Source: CAVSWT01 sp963746735 (GTDB lineage Bacteria; Bacteroidota; Ignavibacteria; Ignavibacteriales; Ignavibacteriaceae). Taken from it: a stretch of 64,000 bases of DNA. Position numbers and translations under genes: made by a program. The stretch lies in assembly GCA_963746735.1 (NCBI GenBank), contig CAVVCO010000033.1, positions 10,328 through 74,327 on the forward strand, written 5' to 3'. Below the pieces are notes generated by a model. The model was not told the origin of the DNA, did no database searches, and was given only the letters and a program-made list of their open reading frames with translations. How positions within the stretch are numbered: the first letter of the stretch is position 1; each line of letters begins with the position of its first letter. Below, piece after piece: positions 19,847 to 29,120 of the stretch.

Positions 19847-21139
19847 ATGACAACTATAATAGACATACTTGGACGTGAGATTTTAGATTCAAGAGGCAAC
19901 CCAACTTTAGAAGTTGAAGTGCAGCTTGAAAGTGGAATTATTGGAAGAGCGGCAGTCCCCAGCGGTGCATCAACTGGCGAGAATGAAGCTGTTGAATTGA
20001 GAGACGGCGATAAAAATAGGTACGGAGGTAAAGGCGTTCTAAAAGCAGTTGAAAACGTTAACGAAAGAATAGCTGATCAATTAATTGATTTTGATGCTGT
20101 TGACCAGGCTGAAATAGATAGAATTTTGATTGACCTTGATGGAACTCCAAACAAAAGTTCACTTGGAGCAAATGCTACTTTGGGTGTTTCACTTGCAGTT
20201 GCAAAAGCCGCTGCAGAAACACTTGGGCTTCCTCTTTACAGATATATTGGCGGGACAAACGCAAAAACACTTCCTGTTCCAATGATGAATATTATGAATG
20301 GCGGCAAACATGCTGATAATAATGTTGACTTCCAAGAGTTTATGATTATGCCTGTTGGCGCTCCAAATTTTGCCGAGGCTTTAAGAATGGGTTCTGAAAC
20401 TTTTCATTCTTTAAAAGGAGTGTTAAAGAAAAAAGGTTATAATACGGCAGTCGGTGATGAAGGAGGATTTGCTCCGAACCTAAAATCAAATGAAGAAGCG
20501 ATTGATGTTATTCTTGAAGCAATAAATAAAGCTGGCTATAAAGCCGGAAGCGATATCTTTATTGCACTTGATCCAGCTTCAAGCGAGATGTGGGATGACG
20601 AGAAGAAATCTTATTTCTTTTTCAAATCTGATAAGTCTTATATGGCACCTGAAAAGATGGTAGACTTCTGGGTTAACTGGGCAAACAAATATCCTATCAT
20701 TTCATTAGAAGACGGTATGTCTGAATTTGATTGGGATGGCTGGAAACTTTTAACAGATAAAATTGGCGGAAAAATTCAGTTAGTTGGTGATGATCTTTTC
20801 GTAACTAATACTGAATTCTTATCAAAAGGCATTGAGCTGGGAGTTGCAAATTCAATTCTAATAAAAGTTAATCAGATCGGTACTTTAACTGAAACCTTAG
20901 ATGCAATTGAAATGGCAAAGAAGGCCGGTTATACCAACGTTATCAGTCACCGTTCCGGTGAAACAGAAGACGTTACTATTGCTGATATTGCCGTTGCGAC
21001 AAATGCCGGACAGATTAAAACCGGTTCGCTTTGCAGAACAGATAGAATTGCTAAGTATAATCAACTTTTAAGAATAGAAGAAGAATTAGATAACATTGCA
21101 GTTTATCCTGGAATTGATGCACTAAATTATTCTGCATAA
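19847..21139 (+). CDS. eno: Enolase
   Basis: This is a full-length 430-residue enolase converting 2-phosphoglycerate to phosphoenolpyruvate in glycolysis, using two magnesium ions. Visible signatures are LDSRGNPTLEVEV at the N-terminus, the mobile loop SGASTGENEA, the metal and catalytic region GDEGGFAPNL, LEDGMSEFDW, and the family signature ILIKVNQIGTLTET. SHRSGETED near the C-terminus is also canonical. AGGGAG lies upstream of the ATG. The gene appears monocistronic and is followed by a clear terminator. Confidence 0.98.
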   Translation: MTTIIDILGREILDSRGNPTLEVEVQLESGIIGRAAVPSGASTGENEAVELRDGDKNRYGGKGVLKAVENVNERIADQLIDFDAVDQAEIDRILIDLDGTPNKSSLGANATLGVSLAVAKAAAETLGLPLYRYIGGTNAKTLPVPMMNIMNGGKHADNNVDFQEFMIMPVGAPNFAEALRMGSETFHSLKGVLKKKGYNTAVGDEGGFAPNLKSNEEAIDVILEAINKAGYKAGSDIFIALDPASSEMWDDEKKSYFFFKSDKSYMAPEKMVDFWVNWANKYPIISLEDGMSEFDWDGWKLLTDKIGGKIQLVGDDLFVTNTEFLSKGIELGVANSILIKVNQIGTLTETLDAIEMAKKAGYTNVISHRSGETEDVTIADIAVATNAGQIKTGSLCRTDRIAKYNQLLRIEEELDNIAVYPGIDALNYSA

Positions 21140-21165
21140 CATTTTCAAATAAAATTAATTATAAT

Positions 21166-21198
21166 AAAGGGCAGTGGGTTTACCTCTGTCCTTTTTTT
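21166..21198 (+). terminator. Rho-independent terminator after enolase
   Basis: The stem AAAGGGCAG (21166-21174) pairs with CTGTCCTTT (21186-21194), with one G-U pair and an 11-base loop, and runs directly into a T tract. It lies 26 bases past the enolase stop. Confidence 0.85.
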
Positions 21199-21238
21199 AT
21201 TTTTGATATTTGTTGTAATTATTAATTAAGGAATATAA

Positions 21239-22129
21239 ATGCCATACATTGGTGAACTGAGCGCACTTTTGACAGCTCTATTATGGTCTGGAACATCATT
21301 GGCATTTTCTTCTGCTGCTGTTAAAATTGGGCCGCTGCAGTTAAACATTAATAGGATGATTCTTGCTTGTTTTTTTCTAGCAGCAACCATCTTGATTTTT
21401 AATTTTGATATTTCTATCACTTCAAAACAAATTATTTATTTATCAATTAGCGGAGTAATCGGGCTTGTATTCGGGGATAGTTTTTTATTCAAAGCATATG
21501 AATTAATTGGTGCTAGAATTAGCATGTTATTAATGGCATTGTCGCCGGCTATGGCCGCTATCCTTGCTTTTTTATTTTTGGGAGAAGGGCTTTCATTTTG
21601 GGGAATTGCCGGAATGTTTGTAACCATTGTTGGAATTGCATTTGTGATTCTTGAAAGAAGTGAACAGCCAGGTGCTAAGGTAACAACTAATAAAGCCGGT
21701 ATTTTTTATGGCATTCTTGGTGCTTTGGGACAAGCCGCAGGATTAATATTTGCAAAGTTCGCTTTTCAAGAAGGGGAAGTTGATAAAATGGTTGCAACTT
21801 TTATTAGAATTTTTGCATCGGTGGTTATCCTATTGCCGGCAGCAATTATTTTGAAAAAGTATTTAAATCCTATCACACTATACAAAAATAATCATAGAGC
21901 ATTTGGTGCCACATTAATCGGAACAATCTTAGGCCCGTATCTTGGAATTACATTCAGTCTGGTTGCAATAAATTATACAAAAGTGGGAATCGCATCTACA
22001 CTGATGTCAACCATGCCTATTTTAATGCTTCCAATGATCAGATATATTTATAAAGAAACGTTGACAGCAAGAGCAATCACGGGGGCTTTTATAGCGGTTG
22101 CCGGGGTTGCTATATTATTTTTAAGGTAA
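21239..22129 (+). CDS. DMT-superfamily (EamA) transporter
   Basis: The 296-residue protein has ten predicted membrane helices and two EamA repeats (LLWSGTSLAF near the N-terminus; GALGQAAGLIFAKFAF starting the second). It is only distantly similar to the transporter at 18724 and shows no sign of recent duplication. The substrate is unknown. A convergent terminator hairpin follows the stop codon. Confidence 0.88.
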   Translation: MPYIGELSALLTALLWSGTSLAFSSAAVKIGPLQLNINRMILACFFLAATILIFNFDISITSKQIIYLSISGVIGLVFGDSFLFKAYELIGARISMLLMALSPAMAAILAFLFLGEGLSFWGIAGMFVTIVGIAFVILERSEQPGAKVTTNKAGIFYGILGALGQAAGLIFAKFAFQEGEVDKMVATFIRIFASVVILLPAAIILKKYLNPITLYKNNHRAFGATLIGTILGPYLGITFSLVAINYTKVGIASTLMSTMPILMLPMIRYIYKETLTARAITGAFIAVAGVAILFLR

Positions 22130-22142
22130 TATAAAAATTATA

Positions 22143-22181
22143 GAACTCTGTACAATTATTAAGCTAAATTGCACAGAGTTC
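22143..22181. terminator. Convergent terminator hairpin
   Basis: Near-perfect 15-base arms (GAACTCTGTACAATT at 22143-22157 and its complement with one mismatch at 22167-22181) enclose a 9-base loop. It lies between the stop codons of a plus-strand transporter and a minus-strand lipoprotein gene. Confidence 0.75.
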
Positions 22182-22193
22182 ATTAAAGAATTC

Positions 22194-23081
22194 TCAGTGT
22201 ATTTCAAAACTTTGCTTGACTTTCAAATCTTTCCCGAAATGTTCTTTGTACATGTCCTTATATTTTTCCAGCAGACTATCATCAACTTTTTTACTATTAA
22301 CAATCATTTCTTTTGAATTGAGTTCAACATCAACTTTTTCATCAGTCGAATTAATAATATTATCTTTTACCAATTCAGTTTTTAAATCATCAATAAAAGA
22401 ATCCAGCTTTTTCAAATCTTTGTCGAGCATATTAATATTAACATGAACATCTTTAATATTGTCCATGGCTTTATCTAATTCAGATTTAATTTTATCCATA
22501 TCTATATCAACGTTTATGTCCATGTTGAAATTCAAATCTAGATTTTCCAATTCATCATTCAATTTTTCAATTTCATCTTGAAGGTTTTCATTATCAAAAT
22601 TAAAGTTAAACTTTTTAAATTTAATTTTATCCAACTGTTCTCTTGCTTTTTCAAGACTGTTTTTCAAAAGATCTTTATCTAGAATATTTGCACTTATATT
22701 AATCTTTTTATCTTTTTCAAATTTCTTTATTTGAGTTTTAAAATCCTTTAAATCTATCTGAGGATGTCCAAAATGAAAAGTGAAATTCCTATCCCCCTTT
22801 ACATTATCCATTTTTTCATAAATCAAATTTTCATAATCTTTTATTTTATTTTCAGGGATTTTTTTACCATTTACATATAATGAATGAATTGAATCGCCAG
22901 CAAATTCAGCTTCATAATGAACTTTTTCGCCTTTTTCATCTGTATTAAAACTAAAAGTCGGGTTATTGGACTTATATGCTTCATTTTTATCTGAAGTCAA
23001 TTCCTCCTTAGATGAGGAACAGGCAGTTAAATAAAATCCTGCCAAAATCAAAAACGCAAAAAGTATAAATTTCTTTTTCAT
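22194..23081 (-). CDS. Predicted lipoprotein of unknown function
   Basis: The 295-residue protein has a lipoprotein signal peptide with lipobox LTAC at residues 18-21. It is therefore likely anchored in a membrane facing the periplasm. The mature part is highly charged and predicted coiled, with a central stretch of alternating Asn/Asp/Phe (NFNFD, DLNFNMDINVDIDMD) that looks like short beta repeats. The segment VNSKKVDDSLLEKYKDMYKE near the end resembles C-terminal tails seen in some BlaR1/M56-associated proteins, but this is a weak resemblance. I assign no function. Confidence 0.8.
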   Translation of the reverse strand: MKKKFILFAFLILAGFYLTACSSSKEELTSDKNEAYKSNNPTFSFNTDEKGEKVHYEAEFAGDSIHSLYVNGKKIPENKIKDYENLIYEKMDNVKGDRNFTFHFGHPQIDLKDFKTQIKKFEKDKKINISANILDKDLLKNSLEKAREQLDKIKFKKFNFNFDNENLQDEIEKLNDELENLDLNFNMDINVDIDMDKIKSELDKAMDNIKDVHVNINMLDKDLKKLDSFIDDLKTELVKDNIINSTDEKVDVELNSKEMIVNSKKVDDSLLEKYKDMYKEHFGKDLKVKQSFEIH

Positions 23082-23234
23082 AAGCCTCTCCTAGTATTAT
23101 TTTAAGTTTGTTTGTTTACTTAAATTTTAAGACGATTAGGAAATGCAAAAGTTAGATAAAGAATCTAAAGAAATATTAAAGAATAATATTTAAATGATGA
23201 GCGGAAATATAGAAGGATGAATTAAATATCTTGA

Positions 23235-23753
23235 TTAAAATACTTCCATTAATAATTCTTTATATGTTTGAAAAGTTCTTTCATCAAAACAAACAAAAAT
23301 AATTTTTTCTATCGATTTATCTTTTTCCAAAAAGATTTTTGATTCAGTTAAGGCAATTCTGGTGGCTCTTTCTAAAGGAAAATGATAAACACCTGTGCTG
23401 ATTGCCGGGAAGGCAATTATTTCTAAATTATTTGCAACTGCAAGTTTTAAAGAATTGCGGTAACAATTAGCAAGCAATTCATCTTCATTGTGACTGCCGC
23501 CATTCCAGATAGGGCCAACAGTATGAATAATAAATTTTGTTGTAAGATTAAACCCGGGAGAAATTCTTGCTTCACCGGTTTTGCATCCGCCAAGTTTTCT
23601 ATTGAACTCTAATAATTTAGGCCCGGCAGCTCGATGAATAGCCCCATCAACGCCGCCGCCGCCAAGCAAAGAAGTATTTGCAGCATTTACTATAGCATCA
23701 ACATTTAATTTAGTTATATCACCTTGTTGAATTTCAATTTTATCATTTATCAT
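23235..23753 (-). CDS. Macrodomain protein (O-acetyl-ADP-ribose deacetylase type)
   Basis: The 172-residue single-domain protein begins IQQGDITKLNVDAIVNAANTSLLGGGGVDGAIH, the ADP-ribose-binding core of the MacroD/YmdB class. The conserved Asn in VNAAN and the GGGGVDGAIH loop are both present. ISTGVYHFP is the second phosphate-binding loop. It probably removes ADP-ribose from acidic side chains or deacetylates O-acetyl-ADP-ribose. The length is normal. It is isolated, with no sirtuin or toxin partner nearby. Confidence 0.93.
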   Translation of the reverse strand: MINDKIEIQQGDITKLNVDAIVNAANTSLLGGGGVDGAIHRAAGPKLLEFNRKLGGCKTGEARISPGFNLTTKFIIHTVGPIWNGGSHNEDELLANCYRNSLKLAVANNLEIIAFPAISTGVYHFPLERATRIALTESKIFLEKDKSIEKIIFVCFDERTFQTYKELLMEVF

Positions 23754-23975
23754 TTTTAAATCCTTTTAATTGAGATTAAAAATAAAATTAAAAATGAAAG
23801 AAGTAAATTTTTTAAATAAAAACCGACGAAGTTTAGGAAAACATCGGAGGTTTGTTATAATTAGGTATGAAAAATACGGTACGAAAAACCTCAAGGTTTC
23901 TTTAGTTTAAATTGCTATTAAGTATTAATAAAGTTTATTAATCTTAAACCTTGAGGGTTGGTAAAGGGATACCAA

Positions 23976-24013
23976 TAAAAAAACCCTCAAAGCGGTAAAG
24001 AACCTTGAGGGTT
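23976..24013 (-). terminator. Terminator of the minus-strand redox/GcvH operon
   Basis: On the minus strand, AACCCTCAA (24013-24005) pairs with TTGAGGGTT (23990-23982) and runs into a T tract. It starts 25 bases past the stop of the last operon gene. Partial copies of the same CCTTGAGGGTT arm occur again at about 23949-23959 and, imperfectly, near 23888, suggesting that the hairpin has been partly duplicated. The rest of the 23754-24037 gap shows no gene. Confidence 0.8.
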
Positions 24014-24037
24014 AGTGAGTTATTTGTGTAGGAAAAA

Positions 24038-25198
24038 TTATTTTTTGAAAAACTCGCTTACAAATATTGACCAATTTTTATCATCAAGCTTTTCCAATTG
24101 CCCGACAAACAATTCTCCATTATTAATGCCTGCATTTTCTTTTTCAGCCTTGGGCATTTTTTGAATAAAGTTTTTAAAATTATCAATCTCTGAATGATAA
24201 AATGAGACTGCTGCTTTTCCTATTTTTAATGAAGGCAATTCGGTATCAAGATTATCTGCATCAATTGCGCAAACCCAATTTTCTTCATAAGGATTTTGTT
24301 CAAGCGCTTCAATATTTTCTCTCAGAAATTTGTTGACCTTTGTTACTTTGCCGCTTAAAGGAGAGTTAAAAGCAACAACTCTGTTGCCTTGTTTCGCGCT
24401 GAAAAGATTTTGTCCTTTTGCCACAACCATTCCAAGATTAGGAAATTCAATTGACTCAATTTTACCGATTAATTTTTTCGCAAAATCATCAATACCGATT
24501 TTGGCAGAACCATTTTCTTCAACACCCGCCCAGCAATGCCCTTCGGAAATAAATACTCCGCCTGGAATTGCAAACTCACCGGCTTTGGTAGATTCAATCT
24601 CTTTTAAGTGAGTGATATGGACTTTTGGTTTAAGTGTTTTCTGTATTTTATCCTGACGCTTAATTAAAAGTTTATTAACAAAAACTGTAAGCTCATCATC
24701 AGTAAAAGGTTTTTGAACATAATCCATAGCACCGTATTTCATACATTCAACAGCTGTTTCAACTGTTGCATATCCAGTTACAATTACAACATCAATATCG
24801 GGGCGCATATGCTTCGCTGATTTTACTACATCAACTCCATCCATAATAGGCATTTTAAGGTCTGTAAAGAGAAAGTCGTAGTGATGGGTTTGAATTAAAC
24901 CAAGAGCTTCTTTACCATTTTCAACTGTATCAATTGAGTAACCATCCAATACCAAAATTTTCCTAAAGCTGTCGAGTATTACCGGCTCATCATCAACGCA
25001 TAAAATTTTTGCTTTTGGATCCTTAATCTCAGCACGCTTAAGCGTTTTAGCTTCCAGGCTGTAGTCAAGGTTTAAGCTTTCTTTAAGCGCAACTTCGCGT
25101 TCCTGCATATGCTTTTTGTCGGACATCTTTTTACCGACATACCTTATAACTACATCGGCTATGATGAATAATATTACTGCTAATATAAAGAGTGCCAT
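24038..25198 (-). CDS. Membrane-anchored response regulator with GcvH-like domain
   Basis: The order is an N-terminal membrane helix (about 3-22), a linker, a receiver domain (about 64-185; phospho-acceptor D113 in FTDLKMP, conserved lysine in QKPF), a GcvH-like domain (about 215-320, from ISEGHCWAGV to PYEENWVCAI) and a tail of about 65 residues. In GcvH the lipoylated lysine lies seven residues before the SP of YSP; here that residue is N272. No output helix-turn-helix is present. The anchor, GcvH domain and tail match the protein encoded at 31744, into which the receiver looks inserted. GGGAG precedes the ATG. It is the last gene of the operon. It probably links phosphorylation to the membrane redox complex; the mechanism is unknown. 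Confidence 0.85.
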   Translation of the reverse strand: MALFILAVILFIIADVVIRYVGKKMSDKKHMQEREVALKESLNLDYSLEAKTLKRAEIKDPKAKILCVDDEPVILDSFRKILVLDGYSIDTVENGKEALGLIQTHHYDFLFTDLKMPIMDGVDVVKSAKHMRPDIDVVIVTGYATVETAVECMKYGAMDYVQKPFTDDELTVFVNKLLIKRQDKIQKTLKPKVHITHLKEIESTKAGEFAIPGGVFISEGHCWAGVEENGSAKIGIDDFAKKLIGKIESIEFPNLGMVVAKGQNLFSAKQGNRVVAFNSPLSGKVTKVNKFLRENIEALEQNPYEENWVCAIDADNLDTELPSLKIGKAAVSFYHSEIDNFKNFIQKMPKAEKENAGINNGELFVGQLEKLDDKNWSIFVSEFFKK

Positions 25199-25238
25199 TT
25201 TCTTTCTCCCTAAATAATAAAATTTCTTTTCTTTAAAT

Positions 25239-26045
25239 TTATAATCTGTCTGAGCTGCATGCCGTTAAGTTTTTTAATTCATATTCAAAATCAGAAGGAA
25301 TGATTCTGTAAAACCATCCTTCGAAGTACGGATCTTTTTCAATAATACTTGAACTATTAATTAATTTTTGATTTTGTTCAATTATTCTTCCGGATATAGG
25401 ACTTAAAACTGTATGAGTTAATTCATTTTTGGTTGAAATAAAAGCCAAAGGATTTCCTTGTACAACTTCATCATCAATTTTAAACATTTCTATTTTATTA
25501 ATCGAATCAATTGTTCTTAAAAATAAATCTGTTACTCCTACTAAAACCGAACCGCTGCTTTCAGGTACTATCCAGCTTGAATATCCCAGCCGGTAATATT
25601 TAGAAGGGCATGAAACATAAAATATTGTTGATTTATCATCACCTTCTTTTTGAGCTTTGATTTTCTCCTGGATCTCCAAATACTTCATTGCACGGAAAAT
25701 TGAATTAAGAATTTCATCTACTGTAAAAGGTTTGGGAATAAAATCAATTGCGCCTTTGTAAAGAGATTTCACAGCATTCTCAACAGTTGAAAAGCCCGTA
25801 GTTATAATTACAGGAGTATCTATTTTTCGAAAATGAAGTTGATCAAGGAATTCAAAGCCGTCCATCTCCGGCATCATAATGTCACATACAATTAATTTGT
25901 AATTATTGTTGTCAATTTTTTTCAAAGCTGCATTTGCATCCAAAGAAGAATCAACTGAATATCCTTCAGAAGAACAAATTTTGCTGACAGCTTCTATTAT
26001 AACCTGCTCATCATCTATAACTAATATGTCGATCAACTTTTTCAT
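25239..26045 (-). CDS. Soluble response regulator with GcvH-like domain
   Basis: A receiver domain (1-125; D55 in VCDIMMPEMDG, lysine in PKPF) is followed by a GcvH-like domain (about 150-255; WIVPESSGSVLVGV to DPYFEGWFYRI). The residue aligned with the lipoyl lysine is E208, so lipoylation is unlikely. There is no membrane helix and no DNA-binding domain. The gene starts 9 bases past the kinase stop with no clear Shine-Dalgarno sequence, suggesting translational coupling. It is likely phosphorylated by the heme-sensor kinase encoded just upstream, with the GcvH-like domain as the output or docking module (inferred). Confidence 0.85.
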   Translation of the reverse strand: MKKLIDILVIDDEQVIIEAVSKICSSEGYSVDSSLDANAALKKIDNNNYKLIVCDIMMPEMDGFEFLDQLHFRKIDTPVIITTGFSTVENAVKSLYKGAIDFIPKPFTVDEILNSIFRAMKYLEIQEKIKAQKEGDDKSTIFYVSCPSKYYRLGYSSWIVPESSGSVLVGVTDLFLRTIDSINKIEMFKIDDEVVQGNPLAFISTKNELTHTVLSPISGRIIEQNQKLINSSSIIEKDPYFEGWFYRIIPSDFEYELKNLTACSSDRL

Positions 26046-26054
26046 TTTTACAAA

Positions 26055-27914
26055 TCATTTTTTGATAGGCAATCTTATTGTAAAAGCGGTACCTTTTTTA
26101 AGTTCACTTGTAACTTCGATAGTTCCGTCATGATTATCAACTATTCCCCAAATAACAGCTAAGCCAAGTCCGGTTCCTTTTTGTCCTTTGGTAGAAAAGA
26201 AAGGTTCAAATATTTTTGACAAATCATCTTTGGTTATCCCGCTGCCGTTGTCTTCTATTTTTATCTCCGCATAATCTTTTTGCCCTTGCATATCCATTGC
26301 TTCCCATTTTTCCCACTCACAATCTTTGTTTATGCAAGATTCATACATTCCCTGCGAAGGAATTTCAAATGTAAATACTGGTGAATTGCACACAGGGCAT
26401 TTTTTGTTTGGAACCATTAACGAATAACTGCATTCAGGACACAAAAATTGTACATCGTCTTTTAAATTGAAAGAATTAAATTGATTCCTATGCTTTCCAT
26501 AAACCGGGTCTAAGTGAATGAAACTTTCTTTACCATTTGAATAAGCTTTTAACTTAATTGAAGGCATGCCGTCAATTTTTAATTCATTATCCATCAAGTC
26601 ATGTCTTTTGGGGCAAACTGCATGTTTGATATGTGTTATTCCGTATGGAGAAAGCTTAATAAATTTAGTTGTTACAGTTATTTTTCCATTTGAACTTTCA
26701 ATTGCATCTGAAGCATTAACAATTAAGTTGATAAATACTTGCTGCATTTGATTTGCATCCAATGTAAGTTTTGGAAGGCTTGTATCAAAATTTTTAACCA
26801 ACTCAATTTTCTTAATTGTTAATTGATTTTCTATGACAGTAACTGCTCTTTCAATTATTTCATTAATATCAGCAATATTCTTTTTAGGAACTGACTGCCT
26901 GGCAAAGTCAAGCAAGCTTTTAACAATTTCTCTGCTTCTTTTTGTTTCTCTAACAATTACTTTTAAGTCTTCCTGCATTTCAGGGTTGTCTTTGGTTCTT
27001 TTTAATAAAAAGCTGCTGTAAGTTAAAACGCCAGTCAATGGGTTATTAATTTCATGAGCAACTCCGGCAGCCAATCTTCCAAGCGATGCCATTTTATCTG
27101 ATTGAAATAATTGAAGCCTTGCTTCGGATAATTTCTGAGTCATGTTATTAAATGACTTAGCCAGCGATCCGATTTCATCATCTTTGCTATATTGAATTGT
27201 ATAATTCAAATTACCGGATGCTACATTTTGAGTAGCTGCTAAAAATTCATTTACAGGTTTGTCAATCCATCTTTTAACAAAGAAACCAATTATAAAACTG
27301 ATTGAAAGCACAGCAATAATAGAAAAGATTACAATTTCCATTTCACTACTTGCAATACGCTCATCAATTCTATTTAGCGGAATTGTTACATCAAGTACAC
27401 CGAGAATTTTTTGGCTTTTATCATGCGCATGACAATCAGCTTTCCAGCAGGAAGGTTCATTATAGATCGGATCAATAATTCCCATTAATCTTGTTGAATC
27501 TGGATGAAGACGGTAGATTCGCGTTCTATCTTTTATCGGCAAACTTTCAAGCGGTTTGTTTTCTGCATGGCATGCATAGCAGCTTTCAGCTTTCTTGTCA
27601 ACCATTTTGCCAATATCATTTTTATTAGATGAGTATATAATTTCGCCAAGCTTATTAATTATTCTAACACTATTGATATCAGCCTGTTCGCCTATCATTG
27701 CAATTGTTTCGTGAATGTGATCCCGTTGATTATAAAGCATATCGTATTTGGTGCTGTACTTAACGGTTTCACTTAATTGATTTACATGCAGCTCTGCCTG
27801 CTTGAAAAGATCATTGGTGTGTGCTTGAATATTGAAGTAAGCAAATATTCCTATGATTATTATTGCTGTAGTTCCTACTGCAAAAATTAATTTGTATCCA
27901 ATCTTATGAAACAT
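26055..27914 (-). CDS. Heme-sensor histidine kinase with zinc ribbon inserted in the ATPase domain
   Basis: Residue numbers here count from a TTG at 27923; an ATG three codons later is used as the start. An N-terminal helix (about 10-30) precedes a periplasmic domain with two heme-type motifs, CYACH at 115-119 and CWKADCH at 159-165. A second helix (about 197-216), HAMP and HisKA (H290 in GVAHEINNP) follow. The N box is at about 398-407. G1 (DNGSGI) appears only at 558. The intervening 130 residues contain seven cysteines, including CPEC and CPVC at 495-512, a zinc-ribbon arrangement. G2 (GTGLGLA) is normal. It probably senses periplasmic redox state or a heme ligand and may also sense zinc or thiol state in the cytoplasm. 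Confidence 0.88.
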   Translation of the reverse strand: MFHKIGYKLIFAVGTTAIIIIGIFAYFNIQAHTNDLFKQAELHVNQLSETVKYSTKYDMLYNQRDHIHETIAMIGEQADINSVRIINKLGEIIYSSNKNDIGKMVDKKAESCYACHAENKPLESLPIKDRTRIYRLHPDSTRLMGIIDPIYNEPSCWKADCHAHDKSQKILGVLDVTIPLNRIDERIASSEMEIVIFSIIAVLSISFIIGFFVKRWIDKPVNEFLAATQNVASGNLNYTIQYSKDDEIGSLAKSFNNMTQKLSEARLQLFQSDKMASLGRLAAGVAHEINNPLTGVLTYSSFLLKRTKDNPEMQEDLKVIVRETKRSREIVKSLLDFARQSVPKKNIADINEIIERAVTVIENQLTIKKIELVKNFDTSLPKLTLDANQMQQVFINLIVNASDAIESSNGKITVTTKFIKLSPYGITHIKHAVCPKRHDLMDNELKIDGMPSIKLKAYSNGKESFIHLDPVYGKHRNQFNSFNLKDDVQFLCPECSYSLMVPNKKCPVCNSPVFTFEIPSQGMYESCINKDCEWEKWEAMDMQGQKDYAEIKIEDNGSGITKDDLSKIFEPFFSTKGQKGTGLGLAVIWGIVDNHDGTIEVTSELKKGTAFTIRLPIKK

Positions 27915-27937
27915 AGTTTTCAATTCTGCTCACATAT

Positions 27938-29116
27938 TTATTTTTTATCAGTGCCTGGCAAACTTGAGACTTTTACTCTTTCTCCCGGAACCTTTGCTGG
28001 AAATTTAAAACCTTCATGACAATTGTCGCATGACGGTTCAACAGCAAAGTTATTATTTATATGACAATCTCCACAATCATTTTCAGCATGTACTTCACTA
28101 AGTTTAACCCCAGTAATTTCATGTTTGAATTTACCGGCAACGAAATTTTTATGGCATGAAGTACAAGTGTTATCTAATTTGGCAAACTTATTTGTATTTC
28201 CATGACATTTCTGACATTCTAAATCTTTATGGAATTTATTTAATTTCCAGCCGGCAGTTACAGCGTGATCAAAAGGCTGCATCTCTTTATTCATGTGGCA
28301 TTTTGTACATGGATCATTCCCATGACAAGTAAAACATTTTTGATGCTGCTCATTAAAACTTACCTTTGATTTAATCGTACTTGGTACAGAAGTTTTTTTG
28401 GTTACATCATGACATTTTATACAATTTTCATTTTTATGGCAGTTCACACAATCAATTGAAAATAATTTTGTATGCTCGTTATGATAAAATGTTACAAACT
28501 TTCCTTTAGGAGAATTTGTATTGAATACAACCTTTGTTGGCTCATTAACCTTAGGATGTATTTTACCGGAAATTTCTTTTACCTTTTTTTCTTGAGAAGC
28601 AAGATTGTTTTTGCTTTTCAATTCGTGGCATGAGGTGCAATTAGTTGAATGGCTCCATTGCCTGTGGCAATCCATGCATAATCTATGATATGCTCCTTTA
28701 AGATCTGGCTTAGATATATCTTCTCTTTTTCGGTTAGCTTCATGACAGTTTTTACAAGGCTGTATCGGGCCGGAAGTGTTGTAATGGTGACATGTGGCGC
28801 ACCCACCGGACATTTCAGACATTTGAGAATGTACTCTGTGTGAAAATATAACCGGCAAATAATCTTTTTGAATTTCGTCTAAAGTAACAACATCAGGTCC
28901 CTTCTCAGGAGACTGCTGTACTGTTATCATATCGAATCGAGGGCATTCAACTAAGCAAGGATTTTGTTTTGTCGGAACATCACAAGTATGGCATGTTTTA
29001 CAGCTAACTTGTCCATTCTGTAAAATTAATTTTGGATGAACATTATTTTGAACTCTGTTTGTCTGAGCAAACGAAATTGAACATAAAAATAAAGTACCCC
29101 AGATAACCCCTTTCAT
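27938..29116 (-). CDS. Periplasmic multiheme cytochrome c, 13 CxxCH motifs
   Basis: A signal peptide (about residues 1-17) precedes a cysteine-rich protein of 392 residues with thirteen CxxCH heme-attachment motifs, among them CKTCH, CATCH, CKNCH and CMDCH. Many additional histidines could serve as distal ligands. There is no membrane helix apart from the signal, so the protein is periplasmic or released. A strong AAAGG site lies 8 bases upstream. The NrfD gene ends 5 bases before it. It is the likely electron exchange partner of the Tat-exported ferredoxin and NrfD protein, comparable in role to HmcA of sulfate reducers though with fewer hemes. Confidence 0.93.
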   Translation of the reverse strand: MKGVIWGTLFLCSISFAQTNRVQNNVHPKLILQNGQVSCKTCHTCDVPTKQNPCLVECPRFDMITVQQSPEKGPDVVTLDEIQKDYLPVIFSHRVHSQMSEMSGGCATCHHYNTSGPIQPCKNCHEANRKREDISKPDLKGAYHRLCMDCHRQWSHSTNCTSCHELKSKNNLASQEKKVKEISGKIHPKVNEPTKVVFNTNSPKGKFVTFYHNEHTKLFSIDCVNCHKNENCIKCHDVTKKTSVPSTIKSKVSFNEQHQKCFTCHGNDPCTKCHMNKEMQPFDHAVTAGWKLNKFHKDLECQKCHGNTNKFAKLDNTCTSCHKNFVAGKFKHEITGVKLSEVHAENDCGDCHINNNFAVEPSCDNCHEGFKFPAKVPGERVKVSSLPGTDKK

Positions 29117-29120
29117 ATCA

